DNA of 64,000 nt from DASUTB01 sp036374835 (lineage in GTDB: Bacteria; Actinomycetota; Actinomycetes; Jiangellales; Jiangellaceae): the NCBI GenBank assembly GCA_036374835.1, contig DASUTB010000036.1, forward strand, positions 11,676 to 75,675. Direction: 5' to 3'. The position numbers and the translations under genes are program-made. Of this stretch, positions 25,999 through 34,763 are shown piece after piece. Position 1 is the first letter of the stretch. The number at the start of each line of letters is the position of its first letter. The notes beneath the pieces were generated by a model that did not search any database, had not been told where the DNA came from, and worked only from the letters and a program-made list of their open reading frames with translations.

Positions 25999-26529
25999 TC
26001 AAAACTCTCGTACGGTTAGCAGGCTGTCGCCGTAGACAGCGTCCGGCTCCACCCGGCCCGTTTCGCGGAACCCGAGCTTGTCCAGGACCCGTCGCGACGC
26101 GGCATTCCAGGCCCGGACCCCTGCCCACAACCGCTGGTAGCCCGCCTCGCTCACCCAGGTGACCACGGCCCGACCGGCCTCAGTCGCGTAACCACAGCCG
26201 TGAGCCGCACGCAGCAACTCGTATACCAACTCAGGCTCGTCGGGCGATCCGCTCCCATGAAAGATCAGCCCGCAATACCCGATGACGTCGCCTGGGCCCT
26301 TGCGCTCCACCGCCAGAATCCCTGGCCCCGATTCCTCACGCTCTGCGCGTATCTGGGCGGCGATGTCCTCCACGGTCGGTCGGCCCTCGGGGCTTATCTG
26401 TCGATGCGGCGGCACCCGCGGATCCCGCTCAGTCCACAACTGGCGATAGATGGCCGCTTCGTCCACTCTGCGGCGCCGAAGGATGAGTCGCTCGGTCTCC
26501 AAAGTGTCCAGAACGCGGACCTGCGACAT
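25999..26529 (-). CDS. GNAT family N-acetyltransferase (RimJ/RimL type)
   Basis: A 176-residue acetyltransferase. It begins with LETERLILRRRR, typical of the RimJ/RimL group, has the beta-4 region VIGYCGLIF, the acetyl-CoA loop expected around AAHGCGYATEAGRAVV (a Q/R-x-x-G-x-G/A variant), and NAASRRVLDKLGFRETGR near the C-terminus. The acceptor may be a small amine, an antibiotic or a protein N-terminus. It is divergent from the YCII gene, 157 bp away. The ribosome site is poor, so the start is moderately certain. Confidence 0.8.
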   Translation of the reverse strand: MSQVRVLDTLETERLILRRRRVDEAAIYRQLWTERDPRVPPHRQISPEGRPTVEDIAAQIRAEREESGPGILAVERKGPGDVIGYCGLIFHGSGSPDEPELVYELLRAAHGCGYATEAGRAVVTWVSEAGYQRLWAGVRAWNAASRRVLDKLGFRETGRVEPDAVYGDSLLTVREF

Positions 26530-26686
26530 GCTGGCATTGTGTCAGTTTCAGCGGCACTCCGCTGTCACCCCGAGCGGCGGAGATTCGGTGAGAATTGTTC
26601 TGGCAAAGTGTCGGATCCGGGGCGAGTCGTTCGTAGAGCAGGCAAGAGGCGGCTGGACGAGGCCGCCGGGACAAGGGAGTGATGGG

Positions 26687-27058
26687 ATGACGCGGTACTT
26701 GATCTCGTTCAATGACGGCGCGATGGACCACATCCCCGCCGAGGATTTGCCCGACGTGGGCAAAGCCGCGCACGCGGTGGTCCAGGACGCCGTGAACGCC
26801 GGCGTGTTTGTGTTCGGCACTGGACTCGAACGCCAGCGGGCGAGCGTCGTGGCCCCGGACGGGATGGTCACCGATGGCCCATACCCGGAGACCAAGGAGG
26901 TCATAGGCGGGTTCGTGGTCGTCGACGTGGCCTCCCGCGAGGAGGCGCTGGCGTGGGCTGCCAAGATTGCCGGCGCTTGCCGCTGCGCGCAAGAGGTTCG
27001 CGAGATCCTGCCCGACCCCGAACTAGAGGCGATGCTTCGCCGGGCTGACAGACGATGA
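26687..27058 (+). CDS. YCII-related domain protein
   Basis: A 123-residue dimeric alpha-beta barrel protein of the YCII/DGPF type. It has the start MTRYLISFNDG, and the conserved TDGPYPETKEVIGGFVVVDV segment that defines this group near residue 62. Members are often fused to or encoded near ECF sigma factors, but none is present here. The role is unknown. ATG 26687 has AAGGGAG eight bases upstream. It converges on the small regulator gene at 27116. Confidence 0.82.
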   Translation: MTRYLISFNDGAMDHIPAEDLPDVGKAAHAVVQDAVNAGVFVFGTGLERQRASVVAPDGMVTDGPYPETKEVIGGFVVVDVASREEALAWAAKIAGACRCAQEVREILPDPELEAMLRRADRR

Positions 27059-27115
27059 TGACGTTCCGACGATGTCGGATCGAGCAAGACTCGTTGACAT
27101 CCGGCCGGGTGAGTC

Positions 27116-27433
27116 TCACTCGTGGGTGTTTCGGTCATTCGACCGGGCAGTGATCGACGTCAACACATCGATGTACGTCTCGTAAGCGGAGCGTCCCTCG
27201 GGGGTCAGCGATAGCCAGGTTCTCGGTCGCTTGCCGTGGTAGCCCTTGCGGACGTCGACGTAGCCGGCTTGCTCAAGGGTGGCGATGTGCTTGGACAGCA
27301 GCGAGTCGCTGATCTCAACGATGTCCCTTAGCTGGCCGAACTCGATGGACTTGGCATGGGCCAGCGCCGCGACCATCGACAGGCGGACGGGAGTGTGGAT
27401 CAGCTCGTCGATCTGGTGTCGCGGGTGGCTCAT
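27116..27433 (-). CDS. Small winged-helix transcriptional regulator
   Basis: A 105-residue winged-helix protein of the MarR-like HTH_34 type. It begins MSHPRHQIDELIHTPVRLSM and shows a recognition-helix region ISDSLLSKHIATLEQAGYVD followed by a basic wing (KGYHGKRPRTWLSLTPEGRSAY). ATG 27433 overlaps the stop of the membrane-protein gene (ATGA), which decides the start; ATG 27451 is an alternative. The two-gene operon has a perfect palindrome over its minus-10 element, so it is probably autorepressed. The inducing signal is unknown. Confidence 0.8.
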   Translation of the reverse strand: MSHPRHQIDELIHTPVRLSMVAALAHAKSIEFGQLRDIVEISDSLLSKHIATLEQAGYVDVRKGYHGKRPRTWLSLTPEGRSAYETYIDVLTSITARSNDRNTHE

Positions 27434-27903
27434 GACCGAAGGATCCGCCATGCCGCGAACACGCAGGGCATCGACGGTGCGAATGACACCGCGACGAACC
27501 ACCAGGGCGTGCCGACCGGGTCGAGGGCAATGACAAGCACCGCGACGGCGACCATGGCTGTGACATACGCCCAGGTCGCAGGGCGGTCGATGCGAGCTGT
27601 CTCGCGCCCAATCACTCCCCGGCGGGTCTCCAAGATCCAGAGCGTGGCGGCGATGGCCCCGAAGCCGATCGCGATCCAGAACTCGCCATCAAGGAGGAGC
27701 CGCACTACGAACGGTCGGTCGTCGGGTTGGGCGCGGGGAACAAGATCCGCCTGAGTGCCGAGCAAGAAGGCCGGAGTGAGGACGGCCACGGCCAGCCACA
27801 CCCAGCCGTGCCAGCGTGCCTTTCTCCTGACCTGGTACTTCACCCGCTCGGCTTCGCTCATCGCGAGGTGTGGGTTCATGGGTTGGCTGTCGTTCTGACT
27901 CAT
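27430..27903 (-). CDS. Small polytopic membrane protein
   Basis: A 157-residue protein with four predicted membrane segments (GWVWLAVAVLTPAFLLGT, FWIAIGFGAIAATLWIL, WAYVTAMVAVAVLVIAL, WWFVAVSFAPSMPCVFAAW) after a polar N-terminus. No family with known function is recognised. It is the first gene of an operon with the winged-helix regulator; such pairs often act as membrane-stress or drug-response modules. ATG 27903 has AGGAGC six bases before. Confidence 0.72.
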   Translation of the reverse strand: MSQNDSQPMNPHLAMSEAERVKYQVRRKARWHGWVWLAVAVLTPAFLLGTQADLVPRAQPDDRPFVVRLLLDGEFWIAIGFGAIAATLWILETRRGVIGRETARIDRPATWAYVTAMVAVAVLVIALDPVGTPWWFVAVSFAPSMPCVFAAWRILRS

Positions 27904-27922
27904 GCGCTGCTCCTACTCGCCA

Positions 27923-27960
27923 ACTACTTGAATGTTATTCAAGTAGTGTCGCAGACGCAA
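27923..27960 (-). promoter_or_regulatory. Promoter with overlapping perfect palindrome (operator)
   Basis: ACTACTTGAAT (27923-27933) and ATTCAAGTAGT (27937-27947) are perfect reverse complements with a 3-nt spacer. On the minus strand a minus-35 TTGCGT (27960-27955) and a minus-10 TAACAT (27937-27932) are 17 nt apart, and the palindrome covers the minus-10. CTTGAA/TTCAAG palindromes are known for MarR-like winged-helix repressors. Autoregulation by the 27116 regulator is inferred. Confidence 0.65.
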
Positions 27961-27984
27961 ACAAAGAGCTTGCCTCTGCCGGCG

Positions 27985-30297
27985 TCACCCACGCGAAGTG
28001 GCGTCCCGGATCGCGCGCCAAACCCGCTGCGGGCTCAGCGGCATGTCGATGTGCCGTACGCCGAGGTGGGACAGCGCGTCCACGACCGCGTTCTGCACCG
28101 CCGGGATGGATCCGATCGTTCCCGCCTCACCGATGCCTTTGAAGCCCAGCGGGTTGTGCGGGCTCGGTGTCTCGAGCTGTCTGGTTTCGTATGACGGCAG
28201 GTCGGGCGCCGCGGGCACGAGGTAGTCGACGAGCGTGCCGGTCATCGGGTTGCCCATGTCGTCGTAGACCATCTGCTCGTACAACGCCTGCGAGATCCCC
28301 TGCGCGAGGCCGCCGTGGATCTGCCCGTTGGCGAGCAGCGGGTTGAGCAGCCGCCCGGCGTCGTCGACCGCGATGTGGCGCAGCAGCCGCACCATACCCG
28401 TGTCGGTGTCGACCTCGACGACCGAGATGTGTGCACCGCCGGGGAATGTCGCGGCCTGCTGGTCGAAGGTCTCCTCGGACTGCAGGCCCGGTTCCATGCC
28501 GTCCGGCAGTCGACCGGGATCCTCGGCGATGGTGGCGAGCTCCGCCCAGCTCAACCCGATACCCGGCGAGCCGCGGACCGCGAACCCGCCGTCCGGATGG
28601 ATCTCGAGGTCGGCTTCGGCGGCCTCGAGCAACTCGGCGGCGAGCCGCCGGGCCTTGCCGACCACTGTCTCGGTCGCCTGCACGACGGCCGAACCGCCGA
28701 TCTGGAGGGAGCGGGAGGCGTAGGTGCCGGCGCCCTCGCGAACCGTGGCGGTATCGGAGTGGAGTACCCGTACCGAGCTCATCGGGATCTGGAGGCGACC
28801 GGCGACAAGCTGGGCGAACGCCGTCTCGTGCCCCTGACCCTGCGGCGAGACACCGATCTGAACGGTCACCGAGCCGTCTTTGTCGATCCGGATGGCACCG
28901 AACTCCTTGGCGACCGGCGGTGGTGCGGTGACCTCGACGTAGGTGCTCACACCGATGCCGAGCTGGGTCGTCGCGCCGCGGGTCCGGCGCTCGGCCTGTT
29001 CGGTGCGGAGCCCTTCGTAGCCGGCCATCCGCAGCGCCTCGTCGAGTGCGCCTTCGTAGTCGCCGCTGTCGTATGCCGCCCCGGTCGGGGTGGTGTAGGG
29101 GAACGCGTCCTTCGGGATGAGATTGCGACGGCGCACCTCGACCGGGTCGATGTCGAGTTCGGCGGCCAGCATGTCGACCGCGCGCTCGAGCATCGCGGTG
29201 ACCTCGGGGCGGCCCGCACCACGGTAGGCGGTGATCGGAGTCGTGTGCGTCATGACGATCTGCGCGCGGAAGTCGACCTTGGGGATCCGGTACGGGCCGC
29301 AGGCCATGAGATAGCTGGCCGGCGGGATGACGTAGATCGCCGCAGGGCTCGGGTACGCACCGGTGTCGTTGATCACTCGAATCCGCAGACCTGTGATCAC
29401 ACCGTCCCGCGTAGCACCCACCTCGATGTGCTGATGGTGGGAGCGTCCGTGCATCAGCGCCAGCATGCTCTCGGATCGGGTCTCATGCCAGCGCACGCCC
29501 TGGCCGAGCCGCAGTGCGGCCGCGGCGACGACCATCTGCTCCGGATAGGCGACGATCTTCGACCCGAAACCGCCGCCGACGTCCGGAGCGACGACCCGGA
29601 CGCGGTCCGGCTCCAGCCCGAGCAACTCGCAGAAATCCGGACGGATCCGGAACGGGGCCTGCGACGATACCCACACCGCGATCCCGTCGCCGTCCGGAAC
29701 GGCGAGCGTGGAGTTCGTCTCGAGCGGCACGGGTGCCAGCCGCTGGTTGACGAACCGGCCAGAGACCACCACCTCGGCGTCGTCGAGCGCGTCCGGCTTC
29801 TCGTGCACGATCTCGGTCACGAGGTTGCTGCGATCAGGGAAAACGGACGGTGCGTCGTCGGCCAGAGCTGCCTCCAGGTCGGTGACCGCCGGCATGGCGT
29901 CGTACTCCACCGCGACCAGCTCGGCCGCGTCGGCGGCTTCGGCCCAGGTGGACGCGAACACCACGGCCACCGCCTCGCCGACGAAGCGCACCACGTCACG
30001 GGCGAGCAGGGGCCGCCGCGTGCTCTCCTCGGTGCTGCTCGACGGCAGGTCGCCGAGGCCCAGCTCCTTCGCCGTCCAAACCGCGACCACGCCGGGCATG
30101 TTCTTTGCGACCGATGTGTCGATATCGATGATCCGCGCGTGCGCCACCGGGCTGCGCACGAACACCGCGCGCAGTGCGTCCTGCGGCGGCAGGTTCGTGA
30201 TGTAGCGCCCCCGTCCCGTCACGAGCCGCTCGTCTTCGACACGGGTGACGGGCTTGCCGATGAGCACGTTCGTGTCGGGTCCGCTGGGATCGCTCAT
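27985..30297 (-). CDS. Xanthine dehydrogenase-family molybdopterin-binding large subunit
   Basis: A 770-residue large subunit of the molybdenum hydroxylase family (CO dehydrogenase, aldehyde oxidoreductase). It shows the start IGKPVTRVEDERLVTGRGRY, the Mo-cofactor segments VAPDVGGGFGSK and AYRGAGRPE, PQGQGHETAFAQL, and the catalytic Glu in FKGIGEAGTIGS near residue 740. The enzyme hydroxylates a C-H bond of an aldehyde or heterocycle using water. It normally needs FAD and 2Fe-2S subunits; neither is encoded beside it, so it must use partners elsewhere. ATG 30297 has AGGAG five bases upstream. It is divergent from acetoacetyl-CoA synthetase. Confidence 0.87.
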   Translation of the reverse strand: MSDPSGPDTNVLIGKPVTRVEDERLVTGRGRYITNLPPQDALRAVFVRSPVAHARIIDIDTSVAKNMPGVVAVWTAKELGLGDLPSSSTEESTRRPLLARDVVRFVGEAVAVVFASTWAEAADAAELVAVEYDAMPAVTDLEAALADDAPSVFPDRSNLVTEIVHEKPDALDDAEVVVSGRFVNQRLAPVPLETNSTLAVPDGDGIAVWVSSQAPFRIRPDFCELLGLEPDRVRVVAPDVGGGFGSKIVAYPEQMVVAAAALRLGQGVRWHETRSESMLALMHGRSHHQHIEVGATRDGVITGLRIRVINDTGAYPSPAAIYVIPPASYLMACGPYRIPKVDFRAQIVMTHTTPITAYRGAGRPEVTAMLERAVDMLAAELDIDPVEVRRRNLIPKDAFPYTTPTGAAYDSGDYEGALDEALRMAGYEGLRTEQAERRTRGATTQLGIGVSTYVEVTAPPPVAKEFGAIRIDKDGSVTVQIGVSPQGQGHETAFAQLVAGRLQIPMSSVRVLHSDTATVREGAGTYASRSLQIGGSAVVQATETVVGKARRLAAELLEAAEADLEIHPDGGFAVRGSPGIGLSWAELATIAEDPGRLPDGMEPGLQSEETFDQQAATFPGGAHISVVEVDTDTGMVRLLRHIAVDDAGRLLNPLLANGQIHGGLAQGISQALYEQMVYDDMGNPMTGTLVDYLVPAAPDLPSYETRQLETPSPHNPLGFKGIGEAGTIGSIPAVQNAVVDALSHLGVRHIDMPLSPQRVWRAIRDATSRG

Positions 30298-30358
30298 GAG
30301 TCTCCTGCCACTGGCAATCTGGGAAGGCTTTGGGGCGGAGCATAGTGCGTGCTACCCG

Positions 30359-30372
30359 GGCTACCGGTAGCC
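30359..30372. promoter_or_regulatory. 14-nt perfect palindrome in divergent promoter
   Basis: GGCTACCGGTAGCC lies between the divergent molybdenum-hydroxylase and acetoacetyl-CoA synthetase genes, 62 bp from the first and about 52 bp from the second. It could be an operator serving both. Confidence 0.4.
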
Positions 30373-30423
30373 GTTTCCACACGACGGCAGAAGCCTGTCT
30401 TCGATCATTATCGCATCGTTACG

Positions 30424-32487
30424 GTGACGAGCGTGGTGGCAAGCGATCAACGTGTCCGGGAAGGCGACCTGCTCTGGACCCCCGACCCTGGGTGGGTCGA
30501 GCGCACCAACATCGTCGCGTTCACACGCTGGCTCAATGACGAGCACGGCCATGACTTCGACGTCACCGACCACCGTGGTTACGACGAGTTCTGGCGCTGG
30601 TCGGTGACCGACCTCGAGGGCTTCTGGGGCACCATCTGGGACTACTTCGACATTCAGGCCTCGACCCCGCCGACCCGGGTGCTCGGGCGCCGGGACATGC
30701 CGGGTGCCGAGTGGTTCCCCGGTGCCCGGCTCAACTACGCCGAGCACATCCTCCGGCAGGAGCGGGCCGGTACCGATGCACTGCTGTACCTCGGCGAAGA
30801 CCATCCCCTCACGGGTCTGCCATGGGAGACGTACGCCGCGCAGATTCGTACCTTCGCGACCCGGCTTCGGGAGCTCGGCGTACAGCCGGGGCAGCGGGTG
30901 GTCGGCTATCTTCCGAACATCCCCGAAGCGATGGTGGCGATGGTCGCCACCGCCAGTATCGGGGCGGTCTGGGCCGGTTGCGCACCCGAGTTCGGCTGGC
31001 GTGGCGCCAGCGACCGCTTCGGTCAGCTCCAGCCGACCGTTCTGATCGCGGTCGACGGCTACCGCTACGGCGGAAAGGTCTACGACCGCCGTGACGAGGT
31101 ACGCGGGCTGGTGCGTGCGCTGGACACCCTCGAGCACGTCGTATTCCTGCCGCGGATGTTCGCCGTCGAGGCCCCGGTGACCGACGCCGCGGTGAACACG
31201 GAGTTCTGGGACGAACTGCTCGCCGGACCGCCGGTCGGGGCCGACGAATTCGAGTGTGAGCAGGTTCCGTTCGACCACCCCCTGTGGGTGTTGTTCAGCT
31301 CCGGCACCACCGGCCTGCCGAAAGCGATCACGCACAGCCATGGTGGGATCCTCATCGAACAGCTCAAGCTCCAGCACCTCGTCATGGACCTGAGCCGTGG
31401 CGATCGGCTGTTCTTCTTCACCACGACGAGCTGGATGATGTGGAACTTCATCGCCAGCGCGCCACTGCTCGGGGTGGCACCGATTCTCTACGACGGCAAC
31501 CCCACCTATCCGGAGCCGGACGTGCTGTGGCGAATGGCACAGGACAGCCGGGCGAACCTGTTCGGCGCCAGCCCGGCGTTCTTCGACCTCATGTCCAAGA
31601 ACGGCATCGTCCCGCAGGACCGCTACAAGTTCCCCGAGCTGCGCCAGTTGATGCCCGGCGGCGCACCGGTCTCCCCGCAGCACACTGCATGGTTCTACCG
31701 CAACGTGAAGGAGGACCTCTGGGTCTCCACGGGAAGCGGCGGGACCGACTGCTGCACCGGGTTCGTCGGCGGCATGCCGACGCTGCCGGTCAGAGCAGGT
31801 GAGATGCAGGTTCGATCACCCGGAGTCTCCGCCTACGCTTACAACGATGAGGGCAACCCGGTCGTTGATGAGGTCGGTGAGCTGGTCATCACCGCCCCCA
31901 TGCCGTCGATGCCGGTGTTCTTCTGGGGCGACGACACCGGCGAGCGCTATCGGGATGCCTACTTCTCGTACTACCCGGGCGTCTGGCGGCACGGTGACTT
32001 CTTCCGGGTCAACGAGCGCGGCGGGTGTTTCGTGCTCGGCCGCTCCGACGCGGTGTTGAACCGAGCGGGTGTGCGGATCGGGACTGCCGAGATCTACCGG
32101 GTCGTCGACGACATCGCTGAGATCGCCGACTCGCTCGTGATCAACATCGACCAGACCGGCGGACCCGGGTTCATGCCGCTGTTCGTGACTCTGAAGGACG
32201 GGCATCGGCTCGATGACGAGCTCCGGGCGCGAATCCGAGCGCAGCTTCGCCGCGAGTACAGCCCTCGGCACGTGCCGGACGAAATCGTCGAAGTCCCTGG
32301 TATTCCGATGACCGTCACCGGTAAGAAGATGGAGGTGCCGATCCGCCGCATCCTCACCGGAACGCCGGTCGAGACCGCGGTGAACAAGGAGTCGATGGCC
32401 AATCCCGAGGTGCTGGACGCGTTCCTCGCCTACGCGGCGGCACGGTTGTCGTCTCCGGACGGCGGCGACCCGGATGAAAGGGACTAG
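30424..32487 (+). CDS. aacS: Acetoacetyl-CoA synthetase
   Basis: A roughly 687-residue ANL ligase of the acetoacetate-CoA ligase group, which makes acetoacetyl-CoA from acetoacetate, ATP and CoA. Diagnostic segments are LLWTPDPGWVERTNIVAFTR at the N-terminus, GAEWFPGARLNYAEHIL, P-loop SSGTTGLPKAITHSHGG, TSWMMWNF, STGSGGTDCCTGF and catalytic Lys in MTVTGKKMEVPIRRI. The start is uncertain; GTG 30424, 30433 or 30436 all keep the conserved N-terminus. Biotin carboxylase follows within 14 nt. Beta-keto acids other than acetoacetate are possible substrates. Confidence 0.85.
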   Translation: MTSVVASDQRVREGDLLWTPDPGWVERTNIVAFTRWLNDEHGHDFDVTDHRGYDEFWRWSVTDLEGFWGTIWDYFDIQASTPPTRVLGRRDMPGAEWFPGARLNYAEHILRQERAGTDALLYLGEDHPLTGLPWETYAAQIRTFATRLRELGVQPGQRVVGYLPNIPEAMVAMVATASIGAVWAGCAPEFGWRGASDRFGQLQPTVLIAVDGYRYGGKVYDRRDEVRGLVRALDTLEHVVFLPRMFAVEAPVTDAAVNTEFWDELLAGPPVGADEFECEQVPFDHPLWVLFSSGTTGLPKAITHSHGGILIEQLKLQHLVMDLSRGDRLFFFTTTSWMMWNFIASAPLLGVAPILYDGNPTYPEPDVLWRMAQDSRANLFGASPAFFDLMSKNGIVPQDRYKFPELRQLMPGGAPVSPQHTAWFYRNVKEDLWVSTGSGGTDCCTGFVGGMPTLPVRAGEMQVRSPGVSAYAYNDEGNPVVDEVGELVITAPMPSMPVFFWGDDTGERYRDAYFSYYPGVWRHGDFFRVNERGGCFVLGRSDAVLNRAGVRIGTAEIYRVVDDIAEIADSLVINIDQTGGPGFMPLFVTLKDGHRLDDELRARIRAQLRREYSPRHVPDEIVEVPGIPMTVTGKKMEVPIRRILTGTPVETAVNKESMANPEVLDAFLAYAAARLSSPDGGDPDERD

Positions 32488-32500
32488 GACGGGCACCCCT

Positions 32501-33886
32501 GTGATCATCCGACGCGTCCTGATCCCGAACCGGGGCGAAATCGCGGCCCGGATCATTCGCACGTGCCGGCGCCTGGGTATCGAGGCGGTGCTGGGCGCGT
32601 CGGCGGCGGACCTCGCCGGCGTGCCGGCGCGACTCGCCGATCGAGTGGTCCGCCTGGGGCCGCCACCGGCGGCGCAGAGCTATCTCTCGGTTGACGCGGT
32701 CGTGTCCGCCGCCCGGGCCGTCGGTGCGGACGCGATCCATCCCGGCTACGGGTTCCTGTCCGAGAACGCACGCCTTGCCGATGCGTGCGAGCGGGCAGGG
32801 ATCGTGTTCATCGGCCCGACGGCCGGGCAGCTCGCCACTGCCGGCGACAAGCTCGCCGCGCGCCGGCATGCGGTGGACGCGGGCCTTCCGGTCGTCCCCG
32901 GTGGCGAAGTGACGGACATCGCCGAGGCAGGTGCGCTCGCGGAGAAGTTGGGCTGGCCGGTGCTCGTCAAGGCGGCCGGCGGTGGCGGTGGCCGGGGGAT
33001 GAACCTCGTCCCCGAGCCGGCGGCGCTGGACGCGGCACTCTCGCGAGCATCGGCCGAAGCCCACGCGGCATTCGGCGACTCCCGGCTCTACCTCGAGCGG
33101 TACGTGACGTCCGGTCGCCATGTGGAGGTGCAGATCCTCGCCGATGGCACGGACGCGGTGCACCTCGGTGATCGCGACTGCTCGATCCAGCGGCGCTACC
33201 AGAAGCTGGTCGAGGAGGCTCCCGCTCCCGGACTCGACGAAAACCTGCGTTCACGCATGCACGAGGCCGCCGTCACGTACGCCCGCCGGCTGGGCTACCG
33301 GGGCGCCGGGACGGTGGAGTTCCTGGTCGACCTCGAGCGTGACTCGTTCTATTTCCTCGAGATGAACGCCCGCATCCAAGTGGAGCATCCGGTGACCGAG
33401 GCGATCACCGGGGTGGACCTCGTCGCCGAGCAGATCGCGGTGGCCGAGGGTCAGTCGTTGCGGCTCGCCCAGCCGGACGTGGCCCTGCGCGGGCACGCGA
33501 TCGAGTGCCGCATCAACTGCGAGGACTGGCGGCAGGACTTCCGGCCCAGCCCCGGGACGGTCACCAAGTTCGCCGTCCCCGTCGGGCCGGGCGTGCGCGT
33601 CGACACCTACCTGCAGTCCGGTGACGAGATCCCGCCCTACTATGACTCGCTGATCGCGAAACTGATCGCGTCCGGCCGCGACCGCGCCGAGGCGCTCGAG
33701 CGGCTTCGCAGCGCTCTGGGGCGCTTCACGGTGGAAGGCGTCCCCACGACCGTGCCGATGCACCTCGCGGTGATACAGGAGCCCGAGTTCGAGGTCGGCG
33801 GCGTGGACACGACATGGTTCGCTCGGTTCCTCCGGCGCACGGCCGGCGCTACCGCCGCCGCGCCCACTTCAGGGCAGTTGGCGTGA
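32501..33886 (+). CDS. Biotin carboxylase subunit
   Basis: A 461-residue ATP-grasp biotin carboxylase that carboxylates the biotin of a separate carrier protein. It starts RRVLIPNRGEIAARII, contains HPGYGFLSENA, the Gly-rich lid KAAGGGGGRGM, HLGDRDCSIQRRYQKLVEE, and the catalytic EMNARIQVEHPVTE. The length is that of AccC-type stand-alone subunits, with no biotinyl or carboxyltransferase domain. GTG 32501 gives the usual N-terminus; ATG 32474, overlapping the aacS end, is an alternative. The only carrier (43709) and carboxyltransferase (42240) genes in the window are about 9 kb away on the other strand and are its likely partners. Confidence 0.9.
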   Translation: MIIRRVLIPNRGEIAARIIRTCRRLGIEAVLGASAADLAGVPARLADRVVRLGPPPAAQSYLSVDAVVSAARAVGADAIHPGYGFLSENARLADACERAGIVFIGPTAGQLATAGDKLAARRHAVDAGLPVVPGGEVTDIAEAGALAEKLGWPVLVKAAGGGGGRGMNLVPEPAALDAALSRASAEAHAAFGDSRLYLERYVTSGRHVEVQILADGTDAVHLGDRDCSIQRRYQKLVEEAPAPGLDENLRSRMHEAAVTYARRLGYRGAGTVEFLVDLERDSFYFLEMNARIQVEHPVTEAITGVDLVAEQIAVAEGQSLRLAQPDVALRGHAIECRINCEDWRQDFRPSPGTVTKFAVPVGPGVRVDTYLQSGDEIPPYYDSLIAKLIASGRDRAEALERLRSALGRFTVEGVPTTVPMHLAVIQEPEFEVGGVDTTWFARFLRRTAGATAAAPTSGQLA

Positions 33887-34755
33887 ACGACGGCGCGGCG
33901 GCACCCGTCGACCTGCTCGTCTCGTACTGGACGCTGGCCGGCCCGGTGGAGGTGCACACCGGTCGCGAGTGGAGCCTGTTCGACGTGGCGGACCGGGTTG
34001 CGGCCGCGGCGGACGCCGGATTCCGCGGGCTCGGTCTGTGGCATGCCGACCTGCTTCATATACTCGAGCAGCGCGACCTCCGCGACCTGCGCGCGATCCT
34101 CGACGACGGGGGCATGGTGCACGTCGAGCTCGAGTTCTTGTGGGACTGGTTCCTCGACCCCGGCACCACCGAGCGTGAGCGCTCCGACAAGCTGCGCCGG
34201 ACGCTCCTCGAGGCCGCCGGCGCCCTCGGCGCCCGGCACGTGAAGGTCGGCAACTTCGCCGGCCGGCAGATACCGATCGGGCTGCTGACCGAGCGGTTCG
34301 CCGAACTCTGCGTGGAAGCCGCGGAGCATGGGACGGCCGTGGTCTACGAGTTCATGCGCCGGGATCCCGTCGCAGCGAGCTTCGACGCCGCGCTGTCGGT
34401 GGTGCAGGGCGCCGGCGCCGTGAACAGTGGTCTGGGACTCGACCTCTGGCATGTTGTCGACCTCGATGTCGACTTCGATGCGGTGCGGGCGATCCCGGGC
34501 CGGTGGATCGGTGCGGTGGAGATCAGTGACGGCGAGCGGCTGCTCCCACCGGGCGCGCGCCGGTCAATCCGGGACCGGAGGCTGCCGGGGCGTGGTGACT
34601 TCGACATCGCCGGCTTCGTCGCGGCCGTGCACGCCACCGGCTACCGCGGGCCCTGGGGTGTTGAGCTGCTGTCCGCCGCGATCGGCGACGTCGGACCCGG
34701 CGAGCTCGCCCGCCGGGCGTATCAATCGACGATCGAACACGTGGTGCTCAGCTAG
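33883..34755 (+). CDS. Sugar phosphate isomerase/epimerase-like TIM barrel protein
   Basis: A 290-residue xylose-isomerase-like TIM barrel. Typical strands and metal-site regions are FRGLGLWHADLLHILE, VELEFLWDWFL, HVKVGNFAG, VYEFMRRDP, GLGLDLWHVVDLDV, GAVEISDG and GRGDFDIAGFV, providing Glu, Asp, His and Glu ligands. The family isomerises or epimerises sugars and inositols, or dehydrates them. The start GTG 33883 overlaps the biotin carboxylase stop (GTGA), so co-translation is expected. The substrate is unknown, and its link to carboxylation is unexplained. Confidence 0.78.
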   Translation: MNDGAAAPVDLLVSYWTLAGPVEVHTGREWSLFDVADRVAAAADAGFRGLGLWHADLLHILEQRDLRDLRAILDDGGMVHVELEFLWDWFLDPGTTERERSDKLRRTLLEAAGALGARHVKVGNFAGRQIPIGLLTERFAELCVEAAEHGTAVVYEFMRRDPVAASFDAALSVVQGAGAVNSGLGLDLWHVVDLDVDFDAVRAIPGRWIGAVEISDGERLLPPGARRSIRDRRLPGRGDFDIAGFVAAVHATGYRGPWGVELLSAAIGDVGPGELARRAYQSTIEHVVLS

Positions 34756-34763
34756 GAGGCCCG

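Noticed and set aside
28315..30345. 676-codon open frame on the plus strand opposite the molybdenum hydroxylase gene
   Set aside because: It is a GC-rich antisense shadow: low-complexity composition, no ribosome site and no family motif, while the minus-strand frame has complete conserved motifs.
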